Below, in pieces: positions 1 through 7,284 of a stretch of DNA of 64,000 bases (positions are counted from its first letter, which is position 1; each line of letters opens with the position of its first letter). A program made the translations under genes and the position numbers. The notes beneath the pieces were generated by a model. That model did no database searches and had not been told where the DNA came from. It saw only the letters and a list, made by a program, of their open reading frames with translations. The stretch is taken from assembly GCF_013409045.1 (NCBI RefSeq), contig NZ_JACCBT010000001.1:372001-436000 (forward strand), written 5' to 3'. Origin of the DNA: Actinomadura citrea (GTDB taxonomy: Bacteria; Actinomycetota; Actinomycetes; Streptosporangiales; Streptosporangiaceae).

Positions 1-69
1 GATCTCCCGGAGCCGGATGCAGGTGTCGAGCGGGCTCTCGTCGAGGGCGGGAAACGCGGGCAGGCTCAT
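1..69 (-). CDS. 5' end of an unidentified gene running off the window
   Basis: An ATG on the minus strand at 69 opens a frame that stays open to the window edge (23 codons, beginning MSLPAFPALDESP). A GAGGGG purine run lies about 11 nt upstream, so a real start is plausible. Too little is visible to assign a family. It is divergent from the AraC-type regulator at 311, so that regulator may control it. Confidence 0.5.
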   Translation of the reverse strand, partial: MSLPAFPALDESPLDTCIRLREI

Positions 70-310
70 CGTCAACGGATTCCCCTCGGTCTCACACCCG
101 CCGGGGCCTCTTCTGCCGGGGGCTGGGCCCGAGTATCGCCGGGGGCGGACCCACCGGCCACGTCCGCAGACGGATCCTGCCCCGAACCAGAAGTAGGACG
201 TCACGAAAACAGAGGACCGGCGGGCCGACGAGGGGGGAACACTTGACAGCGACCGCGCGGAGACGTTGGGTTACCGGGCGATGTGCGGGCTCACAGCGGA
301 GGTAGGCCCC

Positions 311-1288
311 ATGCTGTACCACTCCTGGACCACCGACGACACCGACGCCTGGCGCGATCTCAGCAACAGCATCCTGCCGATGGACCACCGCTTCCGGAAT
401 CCGGGGAGCTGGCGTGCGGACCTCACCGCCCAGGAAAGCGGCAGCTACAGGCTGATGCACTGGGACCAGCGCGGGGACCGGATCGCCGCCAGGACACCGT
501 CGCACGTCCGCAGAGTCCCAGGCGACGAGCACTACTGGATCGTCGTTCCGCAACACGGCGTCTACACCGTCAGGCACGGCCAAGACGAAACACGGACCCC
601 GCCGGGGCACGCCTCAGTGATGGGCATGGACGAATCCTGCTGGCTCACCGTCCCGCAGTCCGCGGCATACGCCTTCCAGGTCCCGCGCCCCGAACTCGAC
701 AACCACATCGGCTCGCCCACACCACTGCGTCTCGTCCTCGACCTGAACACCGGTCTCGGCCGCATCCTCAGCAACCTGCTGGGAAGCACCCATGCCGAAC
801 AGGACGATCTCTCCGACCACGAGTTCCACGCGGTATGCGATCGGATCACCGAACTGTTCTGCATGATCGCTCTCAGGGACACGCGACCGCCGGACGCCCA
901 CCTCACCGACGTCGCCCGACTCGTCCGCGAGTACGTACGGCGGCATCTCGGCACCGGCAAGGTCCCGCTCGCAGCCGTGGCCGACGCGCTCGGCTGGTCG
1001 CCACGCCACCTTCGCAACGCCCTTCACCAAACCGGCACCACCTACCGCGACCTGCGCCATGAGGAAACGCTGCGAGACGCCCGGGACGTCCTCCAGGACC
1101 CGGCCCGCAGCGACCTCAGCATCAGTGACATCGCCTCCCGCGCCGGCCTCACCTCCACCTGGTTCTCCTCAGCCTTCAAAAGCCGCTACGGCGAAACCCC
1201 CAGAGAATTCCGCCGCCGCAGACTCGCCGAAATCCCCACCGGGGAAAAGCTCGGCGATGCCCAGGGCGCCGAGGGCAACGACCACTGA
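311..1288 (+). CDS. AraC-family transcriptional regulator
   Basis: A 325-residue protein with an N-terminal cupin-like sensing region (about residues 15-190, of the AraC-binding-like type seen in regulators about 320 residues long). The C-terminal part (about 215-315) is a double helix-turn-helix; the second repeat reads SISDIASRAGLTSTWFSSAF and then the usual RYGETPREFRRR ending. I chose the ATG at 311 because GGAGG lies just upstream at 298-302; upstream in-frame starts at 266 and 281 lack this. It probably regulates the divergent gene at the window edge or itself; the ligand is unknown. Confidence 0.88.
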   Translation: MLYHSWTTDDTDAWRDLSNSILPMDHRFRNPGSWRADLTAQESGSYRLMHWDQRGDRIAARTPSHVRRVPGDEHYWIVVPQHGVYTVRHGQDETRTPPGHASVMGMDESCWLTVPQSAAYAFQVPRPELDNHIGSPTPLRLVLDLNTGLGRILSNLLGSTHAEQDDLSDHEFHAVCDRITELFCMIALRDTRPPDAHLTDVARLVREYVRRHLGTGKVPLAAVADALGWSPRHLRNALHQTGTTYRDLRHEETLRDARDVLQDPARSDLSISDIASRAGLTSTWFSSAFKSRYGETPREFRRRRLAEIPTGEKLGDAQGAEGNDH

Positions 1289-1370
1289 CCAAGAGCGCAC
1301 CCATCACAGCCGTGAGCTTCAGCGCCCGGTCACCAGCCTCTCGGCCGGCGACCCTGCATATTGTGGACGC

Positions 1371-2309
1371 GTGGCCTTCGAGGAACGGTTGGAAGCGCAT
1401 CGGGTCGACCTGACCGGCCATTGCTACCGCATGCTCGCCTGCGCCGCCGAGGCTGAGGACGCCGTTCAGGAGACCCTGTTGCGCGCCTGGAAGAACGCCG
1501 ATCGCTTCGACGAGCGCAAAGCCGGTCTGCGCACATGGCTGCACAGGATCGCCACCAACGTCTGCCTCGACATGACCCGCAGCGTCCAGCGGCGCGCGCT
1601 CGCGATGGACCTCGGCCCGTCCTCCCCCGCCGGCGCCTCCCTCGGCGCGCCGTTGGGAGCCGCCGCCTTCGTGCAACCGGTCCCCGACCGGCATGTGCTG
1701 CCCGCCGACGGCGATCCGGCCGAGCTGGCCGCCGGGCGCGAAACGATCCGGTTGGCGTTCGTCGCCGCCCTGCAAGCCCTGCCGCCGCGCCAGCGGGCCG
1801 TCCTCATCCTGCGCGAGGTGCTCTGCTGGTCGGCGGAGGAGGTGGCCGGGCTGCTCGACAGCAGCCCGGCCGCGATCAACAGTGCCCTGCAACGAGCACG
1901 TGCCACCATCTCCGCACGTCGCACACCGGGCGGGAGCGGCGAGGTCGACGAGGACCTGCTCGGGCGGTACGTCGAGGCGTTCACCGCCTACGACGTCGAC
2001 GGCCTGGTGTCGCTGCTCCACCAGGACGCCACCATGTCGATGCCGCCGTTCGCCTGGTGGCTCGGCGGCCGGGAGGCGATCCGGGCCGCCCTGCTGGGTG
2101 CGGCCGGCGCGTGTGCCGATGACCGGCTGGTCCGCACGGCGGCCAACGGATCGCCCGCATTCGCGCAGTACCGCGACGGGAAGGCGTTCGGCCTGACCAT
2201 CATCGACTTCCGCGACGGACTGATCGCGAACACGACGACCTACCTCGACCCCTCCCTGTTCGCGTTGTTCGGACTGCCGATGACTCCGGAGCCGCCGTCC
2301 CGTATGTAG
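1371..2309 (+). CDS. ECF-type RNA polymerase sigma factor with C-terminal SnoaL-like domain
   Basis: A 312-residue sigma-70 family factor. Region 2 lies near the N-terminus (AEDAVQETLLRAW, about residues 25-40, then LRTWLHRIATNVCLD). Region 4 is at about 135-180 (LPPRQRAVLILREVLCWSAE, then the recognition helix SPAAINSALQRARA). The last 110 residues form a SnoaL/NTF2-like domain (YVEAFTAYDVDGLVSLLHQD), as in the SigJ-like ECF groups, where this domain modulates activity instead of an anti-sigma factor. The GTG at 1371 is chosen because homology begins there (VAFEERLEAHR); the frame is open upstream only as a shadow of the previous gene. The stop is 3 bases before the hydrolase at 2313, so the two are probably one operon. 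Confidence 0.88.
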   Translation: MAFEERLEAHRVDLTGHCYRMLACAAEAEDAVQETLLRAWKNADRFDERKAGLRTWLHRIATNVCLDMTRSVQRRALAMDLGPSSPAGASLGAPLGAAAFVQPVPDRHVLPADGDPAELAAGRETIRLAFVAALQALPPRQRAVLILREVLCWSAEEVAGLLDSSPAAINSALQRARATISARRTPGGSGEVDEDLLGRYVEAFTAYDVDGLVSLLHQDATMSMPPFAWWLGGREAIRAALLGAAGACADDRLVRTAANGSPAFAQYRDGKAFGLTIIDFRDGLIANTTTYLDPSLFALFGLPMTPEPPSRM

Positions 2310-2312
2310 TGC

Positions 2313-3077
2313 ATGACCGACATCGTTCACATGTGGCATGACCAGCGCGGCGAGGGCGACCCGGTGGTGCTCCTGCACGGCGGGCTGACCGACGGCCGCT
2401 GCTTCACCGGCAACCTCGACGGCCTCGCCGACACGTTCACGATCTACCTGCCCGACCGCCGCGGCCACGGCCGCACGCCCGACGCCCCCGGCCCGATCAC
2501 CATGGAGCTCATGGCGCAGGACACGATCGCGTTCTTGGAGCAGGTGGTCGGCGGTCCGGCCCGGCTCGTGGGCTACAGCGCCGGCGGGACGGTAGCGCTC
2601 TGGGTGGCGATGCGTCGCCCTGACCTGGTCGAGCGCCTGGTCCTCATCAGTGCGGCCTACGACCTGGACGGACTGATCTTCAAGCCGTCCGCGGACGGCG
2701 AGATGCCCGCCGCGCTCGCTGACGCCTACGCCGAGGTGTCGCCCGACGGCCGTGACCACTTCGCGGTCGTCATCGGCAAGATCGCGCACGCGGCGGCAAC
2801 CGAGCCGAGCCTGGACCCCACCGAGCTGCGCGCGGTGACACCCCGGACCCTCGTCCTGGCCGGCGACGACGATCTGGTCACGCTCGACCACACGGTGGCG
2901 CTCTACCGGGCGCTGCCCACCGCCGAACTGGCCGTGCTGCCCAACGCCAGCCACCTGCTGCTGATGGAGCACGCCGAAGCGGTGCGCGCCATGGTCCTGG
3001 CGTTCCTCACCACCGACGCGGCCCCGACGTACATGCCCATCGCACGCGCCCACCGAGGCACCCCCGAAGCGGGGTAG
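2313..3077 (+). CDS. alpha/beta-fold hydrolase
   Basis: A 254-residue single-domain alpha/beta hydrolase. The oxyanion HGG (LLHGGLTDGR, residues about 22-31), the nucleophile elbow GYSAGG (about 90-95), a later aspartate (LAGDDDLVT) and the catalytic histidine region (NASHLLLMEH) are all present, so it should be active. The substrate cannot be told from sequence. It follows the sigma factor with a 3-base gap and is probably co-transcribed; such sigma/hydrolase pairs suggest a small stress or detoxification unit, which is inference. Confidence 0.85.
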   Translation: MTDIVHMWHDQRGEGDPVVLLHGGLTDGRCFTGNLDGLADTFTIYLPDRRGHGRTPDAPGPITMELMAQDTIAFLEQVVGGPARLVGYSAGGTVALWVAMRRPDLVERLVLISAAYDLDGLIFKPSADGEMPAALADAYAEVSPDGRDHFAVVIGKIAHAAATEPSLDPTELRAVTPRTLVLAGDDDLVTLDHTVALYRALPTAELAVLPNASHLLLMEHAEAVRAMVLAFLTTDAAPTYMPIARAHRGTPEAG

Positions 3078-3263
3078 CTACGAGATCAAGGAAACCTACT
3101 GGTCAGGATCGGGTGATGCGCCTTCCCATGGCGTCGTAGGACACATGTCTCGCCACCAACCAGACCGGTCAGCCGCAAGCCCTCCACATGGAGCCTCGCC
3201 CGGTCCGAAGCCGTGACACCTCCGAGCCCCGAGCCCCGCCCCAGCAGAACCACCCGGGATGGA

Positions 3264-3857
3264 TCATTCGGTCAGGGACCGTAGGTACGCCATGACGGCC
3301 TTGCCGCGCGGGGAGAGGCGGTATCCGGTCTCCAGGCTTTCGGTGAGGCCGAGGGCTTTGAGACGGCGGACGTCGGCCTTGAAGGGGAGTTTGTCGCGGT
3401 CCAGGTGTTCGGCCAGGTCCAGGGCGCGCAGGCCGGGGTGTTCCTCGATGACGCGAAGGACCTCGCGAGTCCAGGGGCCGCGGCGGCTGCGGGTGTCGAT
3501 GGCGTCCAGGGAGGCTTTGAGGTCGGCCAGTTCCTGATCGGTCAGGTCGGCGTTCCCGGCCAGTTCCGATCGGGGGTCGGGGCCGCCCAGATGGAGCATG
3601 ACGCGGTGGTATCCGCCCTCCTTGGTGCTCTTGGACAGCGCGGTGAGCAGCGCCGCGCGGTCGTCGAAGCCCGAACGCAGCGCGTCCTCCTCGGTGATCT
3701 CCTCGGGGGTGACGGCCGTGACCGAGTCGATGACGATGATCCCCGCCCAGGTGCGCTGGGTGCTCCCCGCGCGGACCCGGGGCTCGGCCCACACCCGGAA
3801 CACCCGGTCGATCCGCCCACCCGCGATCCCCTCAAGAACCTCCCGCCTGAACAGCAT
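3264..3857 (-). CDS. ASCH-like domain protein with C-terminal winged-helix
   Basis: A 197-residue protein. The first 100 residues look like an ASCH/PUA-like fold (FRREVLEGIAGGRIDRVFRV, RVRAGSTQRTWAGIIVIDSV, EEITEEDALRSGFDDRAALL, GGYHRVMLHL), a fold linked to RNA or nucleic-acid modification. The C-terminal part (about 125-197) reads as a winged helix ending in LSPRGKAVMAYLRSL. The ATG at 3857 follows a GGGGGG stretch and fits the start of homology better than an upstream in-frame start at 3989. Function unknown; the ASCH reading is moderate. Confidence 0.65.
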   Translation of the reverse strand: MLFRREVLEGIAGGRIDRVFRVWAEPRVRAGSTQRTWAGIIVIDSVTAVTPEEITEEDALRSGFDDRAALLTALSKSTKEGGYHRVMLHLGGPDPRSELAGNADLTDQELADLKASLDAIDTRSRRGPWTREVLRVIEEHPGLRALDLAEHLDRDKLPFKADVRRLKALGLTESLETGYRLSPRGKAVMAYLRSLTE

Positions 3858-3945
3858 CGTTCCCCCCGGGGTGATACGCCTCTCCTCCTGCAATCTTCGT
3901 CGGAAGCACCTCAGAAGGCCACCTGCCCGGCCCCGCGGCCGGAGG

Positions 3946-4593
3946 TTACCGAGGCGGTGCCGCGGGCCGGCGGGCGAACAGGATCGCACCCGGCTTCGGC
4001 TCGTCCGGATTCAGTAGATGCTGCGCCTCCACGGTAAAGCCCGCCTCGCGGAGCCAGTCGGCCACGCGGGACGGTTGGCGGTGGTGCACATGCGCCTGCA
4101 CTGCCCGGTCGCCGTCACCGGTCGTCTCGATCTTCGTCTCGTCACCGACGTGGAATCCCACGGCCAGCACCCCACCCGGCCGTAGCACCCGGTGGAACTG
4201 TCCGAGCACGCCCGGCACCGCCTCGTCCGGGATGTAGATCAGCGACCACCACGCGAGCACACCGGCGAGAGAGTCGTCGGCGAGTTCCAGGTCGGTCATC
4301 GAACCGACCTCGAACCGCGCGTCGGGGTGCTCGCGGCGGGCGTTCTCGATCATCGCGGGTGACAGGTCGATGCCGAACGCGTCCGCGCCCAGCTCCCGCA
4401 GCAGGGCGGTGGTGTGCCCCGGCCCGCAGCCCACGTCGGCGACGGGCCCACCGCCGATCGCGCGGACCAGGTCGGCGAACAGCACAACCCCCGCGCGGAC
4501 GTGCAGCAGCCTGTCGAGCAGGTCACGGGTCTCGTCGGCGTAGCTGGCCGCGAGGGCGTCGTAGGAGTTCCGGGTATCGGTCAACCAGGTCAT
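3946..4593 (-). CDS. class I SAM-dependent methyltransferase
   Basis: A 215-residue Methyltransf_11/25-type enzyme. Motif I is VADVGCGPGHT (about residues 50-60), followed by the acidic motif AFGIDLSPAMI (about 75-85) and the region LRPGGVLAVGFHVG (about 140-150). The substrate is unknown; enzymes of this kind mostly methylate small molecules. ATG at 4593 is used; a TTG one codon upstream is the alternative. It is upstream of the ASCH-like gene on the same strand with an 88-bp gap. Confidence 0.85.
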   Translation of the reverse strand: MTWLTDTRNSYDALAASYADETRDLLDRLLHVRAGVVLFADLVRAIGGGPVADVGCGPGHTTALLRELGADAFGIDLSPAMIENARREHPDARFEVGSMTDLELADDSLAGVLAWWSLIYIPDEAVPGVLGQFHRVLRPGGVLAVGFHVGDETKIETTGDGDRAVQAHVHHRQPSRVADWLREAGFTVEAQHLLNPDEPKPGAILFARRPAAPPR

Positions 4594-4649
4594 CAAAGGA
4601 CCGTAGCCCCTCCAACCGACCGTTCGCAGGGCGCGCGCCTCCTCGACCG

Positions 4650-4965
4650 CCGAACCGCCTCGTTTCGGCGGCGCGCAGGGCCGCGCGGCTCAGCAGGAGG
4701 ACGGGCCCGTCCGGGTCCTTGCCGTCCCGCACCGCCACCACCCCGGTCGCGCCCGCCAGTTCGACGACGTCCCCACCACTGTGGCTACGCGGATGTCGAT
4801 GAGGTCGCGGCAGAGCCGGAACAACTCCGAGACCGTCTGTACGTCGCCCAGGTGCGCGGCCGCGGCGATATGGGCGAACGCGGGCCGCTCCAGCGCGGGC
4901 GTCTGGAGGTGGTCGCCGGGTCCTCGAACAGCAGGACGCCTTCGGCGTGTCGATCCGGGCCCGGA
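4650..4965 (-). pseudogene. decayed Scr1/DUF397 regulator pair (remnant)
   Basis: On the minus strand, 4789 to about 4650 encodes SHSGGDVVELAGATG then VAVRDGKDPDGPVLLLSRAA, the signature C-terminal half of a DUF397 protein, but no proper start or first third precedes it. Just upstream (about 4965-4795) two frames hold pieces like the C-terminal DUF5753 part of an Scr1-type regulator (EGVLLFEDPA in one frame, AFAHIAAAAHLGD and SELFRLCRDL in another). Together they look like an Scr1-DUF397 pair broken by frameshifts. The DUF397 part is convincing; the Scr1 part is weaker. Confidence 0.45.
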
Positions 4966-5143
4966 ATCGCTCTTCTGGAGGGGCGTTTCTCTCCCCAATA
5001 ACCGGTTTCCGGGTGGCGCGGGCGCAGGTCGGCGGGGTGTCGGGAAACCACCGGCGATCGGAGTCCCGGGATCGGGCCTGCGAAGATCAGCCGAGCGTGA
5101 ACGTCCTGGCTCGGATACGGCGCCGGCTGAGAGGGTGGGCCTC

Positions 5144-5503
5144 ATGGAAGACTTGCGGGACGCCGAGCGCCGACTTCAGACCGCGCAGCTCGCTGGAGAC
5201 GTCGAGGCGCTGGATCGGCTGCTGGACGATCGGCTGATCTTCACCTTCGGTGCGAACGTTCAGACCAAGGCGGACGACCTGGAGGTGCACCGCACTCGGG
5301 CGCAGGTGGTGACGAGGGTGGCTGAGGAGGAGTTGACCGTGCTCGCCGATGGGCGCACCGGGGTGACGTGGTTTCTCGGCACCATCGAAGGGACCGTCTC
5401 CGGGGCGCCGTTCGCGGCCAGGATGCGCTACACCCGTACTTGGCTACACGACGAGACGCACGGCTGGCGAATCATCGCCGTGCACGCCAGCACGACCGAT
5501 TGA
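5144..5503 (+). CDS. SnoaL/DUF4440-like nuclear transport factor 2 family protein
   Basis: A 119-residue protein with the NTF2-like pattern: an N-terminal helix pair (DAERRLQTAQLAGDVEALDR, LLDDRLIFTFG), then strands ending in TWLHDETHGWRIIAVHAS, the usual final strand of DUF4440/SnoaL proteins. Members are small cone-shaped enzymes or binding proteins; no catalytic assignment can be made. The ATG at 5144 follows GAGAGGG. It stands alone, last intact chromosomal gene before the integration scar. Confidence 0.75.
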   Translation: MEDLRDAERRLQTAQLAGDVEALDRLLDDRLIFTFGANVQTKADDLEVHRTRAQVVTRVAEEELTVLADGRTGVTWFLGTIEGTVSGAPFAARMRYTRTWLHDETHGWRIIAVHASTTD

Positions 5504-5553
5504 CATAGCCGACACGTTGTAGGGCGAACCACCGCACAACGGTAGACGGCGCT

Positions 5554-5787
5554 AAGAAGCTGCTTTCGAACCACGCGGCGGTAGCCGTCGGAGATGAACT
5601 GCAAAAGGTGCAGGGTCTTGAAGATTCGCCCGTAGTGGGCGAACGCGTCCCCCAGGCCGGTGGGGCGGCCGTCGCGGGACAGCATCCGGATCAGGTCGTA
5701 GGCGCCCACCTTCCCGGAGGTGAGGGACCCGGCGACGCGGAGCATGTCGTCCCAGTACGCGCGAATGCGGTCGAGGTGGACGGTGTG
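5554..5787 (-). pseudogene. Tn3-family transposase fragment
   Basis: About 78 codons of the DDE region of a Tn3-family transposase: LDRIRAYWDDMLRVAGSL, AYDLIRMLSRDGRPTGLGDA, FAHYGRIFKTLHLLQFISDG, YRRVVRKQL. The family protein is about 1000 residues, so this is under a tenth of it, truncated at both ends. Its upstream end abuts the integrase tail at 5806. It is a scar of a transposition or deletion that removed most of an older integrated element. Confidence 0.75.
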
Positions 5788-5805
5788 CCGGGAGCATGTG
5801 GTCAC

Positions 5806-5835
5806 CGCAACCGGCGCGGTCAACACGCAGGGTAA
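5806..5835 (+). pseudogene. last codons of a second integrase (remnant of an older element)
   Basis: Ten codons ending RNRRGQHAG and TAA match the end of the intact integrase at 36755-36784 base for base, and similarity continues past the stop to 6044. The segment therefore derives from the integrase-proximal end of a related element formerly inserted in the same tRNA gene. Everything upstream of it has been replaced by Tn3 transposase sequence. Confidence 0.75.
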
Positions 5836-5937
5836 CCACAGCCGGTCCGGTCAGCGCCCGCATCGTCCGGGGACGAAAGCACTCCGCCGACCTCCCGTGC
5901 ACACCAGGCCAGGAGAAACGGACATCTGGAACGCGAC

Positions 5938-5977
5938 AGGGACTTCGTTCAAGATCGTAATCTTGGACGAAGTCCCT
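5938..5977. terminator. 18-bp hairpin between integrase remnant and att site
   Basis: Arms of 18 bp (AGGGACTTCGTTCAAGAT and ATCTTGGACGAAGTCCCT) flank a 4-base loop CGTA, with one G-T mismatch. The same hairpin lies after the intact integrase at 36897-36936. It probably ends transcription between integrase and tRNA gene. Confidence 0.6.
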
Positions 5978-5988
5978 GGTCAGAGTGG

Positions 5989-6044
5989 CGGAGGATCGGG
6001 GATTTGAACCCCGGATGGGCTTGCACCCAAACCGCATTAGCAGT
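5989..6044. repeat. attachment site, distal end (56-bp copy of tRNA-Ser 3' part)
   Basis: The 56 bases are identical to 36948-37003 in the same orientation and cover the 3' part of tRNA-Ser from the discriminator base through the T arm, variable loop and 3' side of the anticodon stem. The match stops at 6044, where element sequence begins. It carries no 5' half, so it cannot make a tRNA. Confidence 0.9.
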
Positions 6045-6337
6045 TCCTTTTAAGGCGTGCTATGGAATGATTCGCGGTCCAGGCAAATCCGCATCTCCAC
6101 AGGTCAGCGTCCATCAGGCGCACTCTCATCCACCGTGATTCATTACAGTTCGTGCGCACCGTGTGCTCACCAACCGTCAACGGTGTCCAGGGTGGCCCCC
6201 AACATATGGGCACTCACTGTAATCGCCAGTGCAGTTCCTGTCACCGATCGAGATCTGATCCACCGCGGGAGGTCCGGGAGAGTGTCGGCTCGGCGGCATG
6301 TGCGTGTGTTGCTCCGCCGCCCGATGAAAGCCCGAGG
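6045..6337. other. element left end, no gene; holds candidate arm-type integrase sites
   Basis: No coding frame with actinomycete codon use is visible here. It holds the paired GTGCNCACC repeats at 6152-6171 and several short A/T-rich patches, as expected for an attP arm. Confidence 0.5.
6152..6171 (+). repeat. paired GTGCNCACC motifs, candidate arm-type integrase sites
   Basis: GTGCGCACC and GTGCTCACC start 11 bases apart (2-base spacer). The same arrangement, GTGCACACC twice with the same spacing, is at 36845-36864 on the other side of the att core. The pairing on both arms of the reconstructed attP suggests integrase or accessory-factor binding. Confidence 0.45.
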
Positions 6338-6865
6338 TTAGGTCGGTGTGGCGACCCTGATCGCAGCTTCGTACAGTGCCGGCAGCGCGGACGAGCCGCC
6401 TTCACGGGCGATGCGGGTCATCGCGGCGTGCATGCGTTTGTGTACTTCGGGAGGCGTTGTTTGGGCCAACTCCGGAAGCCAGCGGGGCAGCGGCCGCACG
6501 CAGTCGACGCAGGCGGCGACCGCGAGCCGGGCCATCTGCCGGTCGTTCGCCAGCAGTTCCTCGATCAGCGACTCCAATTCCCCCTCCGTGGACTCGGCCA
6601 CGGAGTCGACGATGGCTCGGTGCCAGGCTTGCGCGGCATCACGCCGCCAGCGCGTTCCGACCGGTTGCAGGCGATGGTTGCGGCGGGCGACCTCGAGTAC
6701 CAGTTCCCTGAGAGTGCCGTGGTCGGAGAGCCTGTCAGGAAGCCTTGCCGCTTCGGCGAGGCAGCGCGTGAAAGCGTCGAGGTCTGCCGCCCAGGAACAA
6801 AGGTCGAGGATCGGTTTCCGGGACAATCTCCTGTACGCGACCCTCGTGTCTATGGCCGCCGTCAT
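6338..6865 (-). CDS. hypothetical helical protein
   Basis: A 175-residue frame with good actinomycete codon use over its whole length and helix-rich content (GTLRELVLEVARRNHRLQPV, ESLIEELLANDRQMARLAVA, VHKRMHAAMTRIAREG). No family recognised. The start is uncertain: ATG at 6865 overlaps the likely start of the opposite-strand membrane protein by about 100 bp, and ATG at 6928 is worse. An internal non-ATG start or a truncated 5' end is possible. Its position beside a cyclase/membrane protein pair makes an accessory role conceivable, but nothing in the sequence shows it. Confidence 0.5.
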   Translation of the reverse strand: MTAAIDTRVAYRRLSRKPILDLCSWAADLDAFTRCLAEAARLPDRLSDHGTLRELVLEVARRNHRLQPVGTRWRRDAAQAWHRAIVDSVAESTEGELESLIEELLANDRQMARLAVAACVDCVRPLPRWLPELAQTTPPEVHKRMHAAMTRIAREGGSSALPALYEAAIRVATPT

Positions 6866-7268
6866 CGCCACCACGGCCAGTGCGGACGACTGCGCCTTCC
6901 TTCTCCTCCTGCCTCCCGTGTCGCTCATCCTCGGCTGGACCTACCTGGTGAACGACGAGAAGATCTCGGCCATCGGCCGCTACGTCCGCGCGGATCTCGG
7001 GCCTCGCCTGTCCGCCCTGACCGGCGAGGACCCCCAGGCGTTCGGCTGGGAGACCGCCCACCGCTCCGACCGACGCCGCGTCACCCGCAAGTACGGGCAG
7101 TTGATGATCGACCTTCTCACTTTCTGCCTGATCCCGGCGAGTGCTCTATGCGCCTTCTGGTTCTCGGTCGGCGACGAGCCGCTGCCTGTGCTGATCTCGG
7201 TCGCCGAACTCGCAGCTCTGCTGGCCCTCGGTGTGCAGATCGTCCTGTACGCCGATCTCCAGCACTGA
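6768..7268 (+). CDS. four-helix membrane protein, candidate effector of the adjacent cyclase
   Basis: About 166 residues with four predicted membrane segments: LLYATLVSMAAVIATTAS, CAFLLLLPPVSLILGWTYLV, LMIDLLTFCLIPASALCAFW and VLISVAELAALLALGVQIVL. The motif NDEKISAIGRYVR and a soluble stretch of about 45 residues follow helix 2. The GTG at 6768 is preferred since it includes RSRIGFRDN before helix 1 and follows GAGG; ATG at 6852 would cut helix 1. It ends 16 bp before the cyclase, so the pair is an operon. Pycsar systems pair a cyclase with a membrane effector (PycTM), but a cyclic-nucleotide-binding domain is not obvious here. Confidence 0.7.
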   Translation: MKASRSAAQEQRSRIGFRDNLLYATLVSMAAVIATTASADDCAFLLLLPPVSLILGWTYLVNDEKISAIGRYVRADLGPRLSALTGEDPQAFGWETAHRSDRRRVTRKYGQLMIDLLTFCLIPASALCAFWFSVGDEPLPVLISVAELAALLALGVQIVLYADLQH

Positions 7269-7284
7269 TCGGAAAGGACTGCAT

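Noticed and set aside
243..265. TTGACA-like promoter before the AraC gene
   Set aside because: No acceptable -10 hexamer 16-18 bases downstream.
1176..3053. Long minus-strand open frame (625 codons) opposite the sigma factor and hydrolase
   Set aside because: It is the antisense shadow of two genes with clear motifs; its composition is Arg/Gly/His-rich and it has no domain.
5608..5835. 75-codon plus-strand ORF ending in the integrase tail as a real gene
   Set aside because: Only its last ten codons match an integrase; the rest is antisense to the Tn3 transposase fragment.
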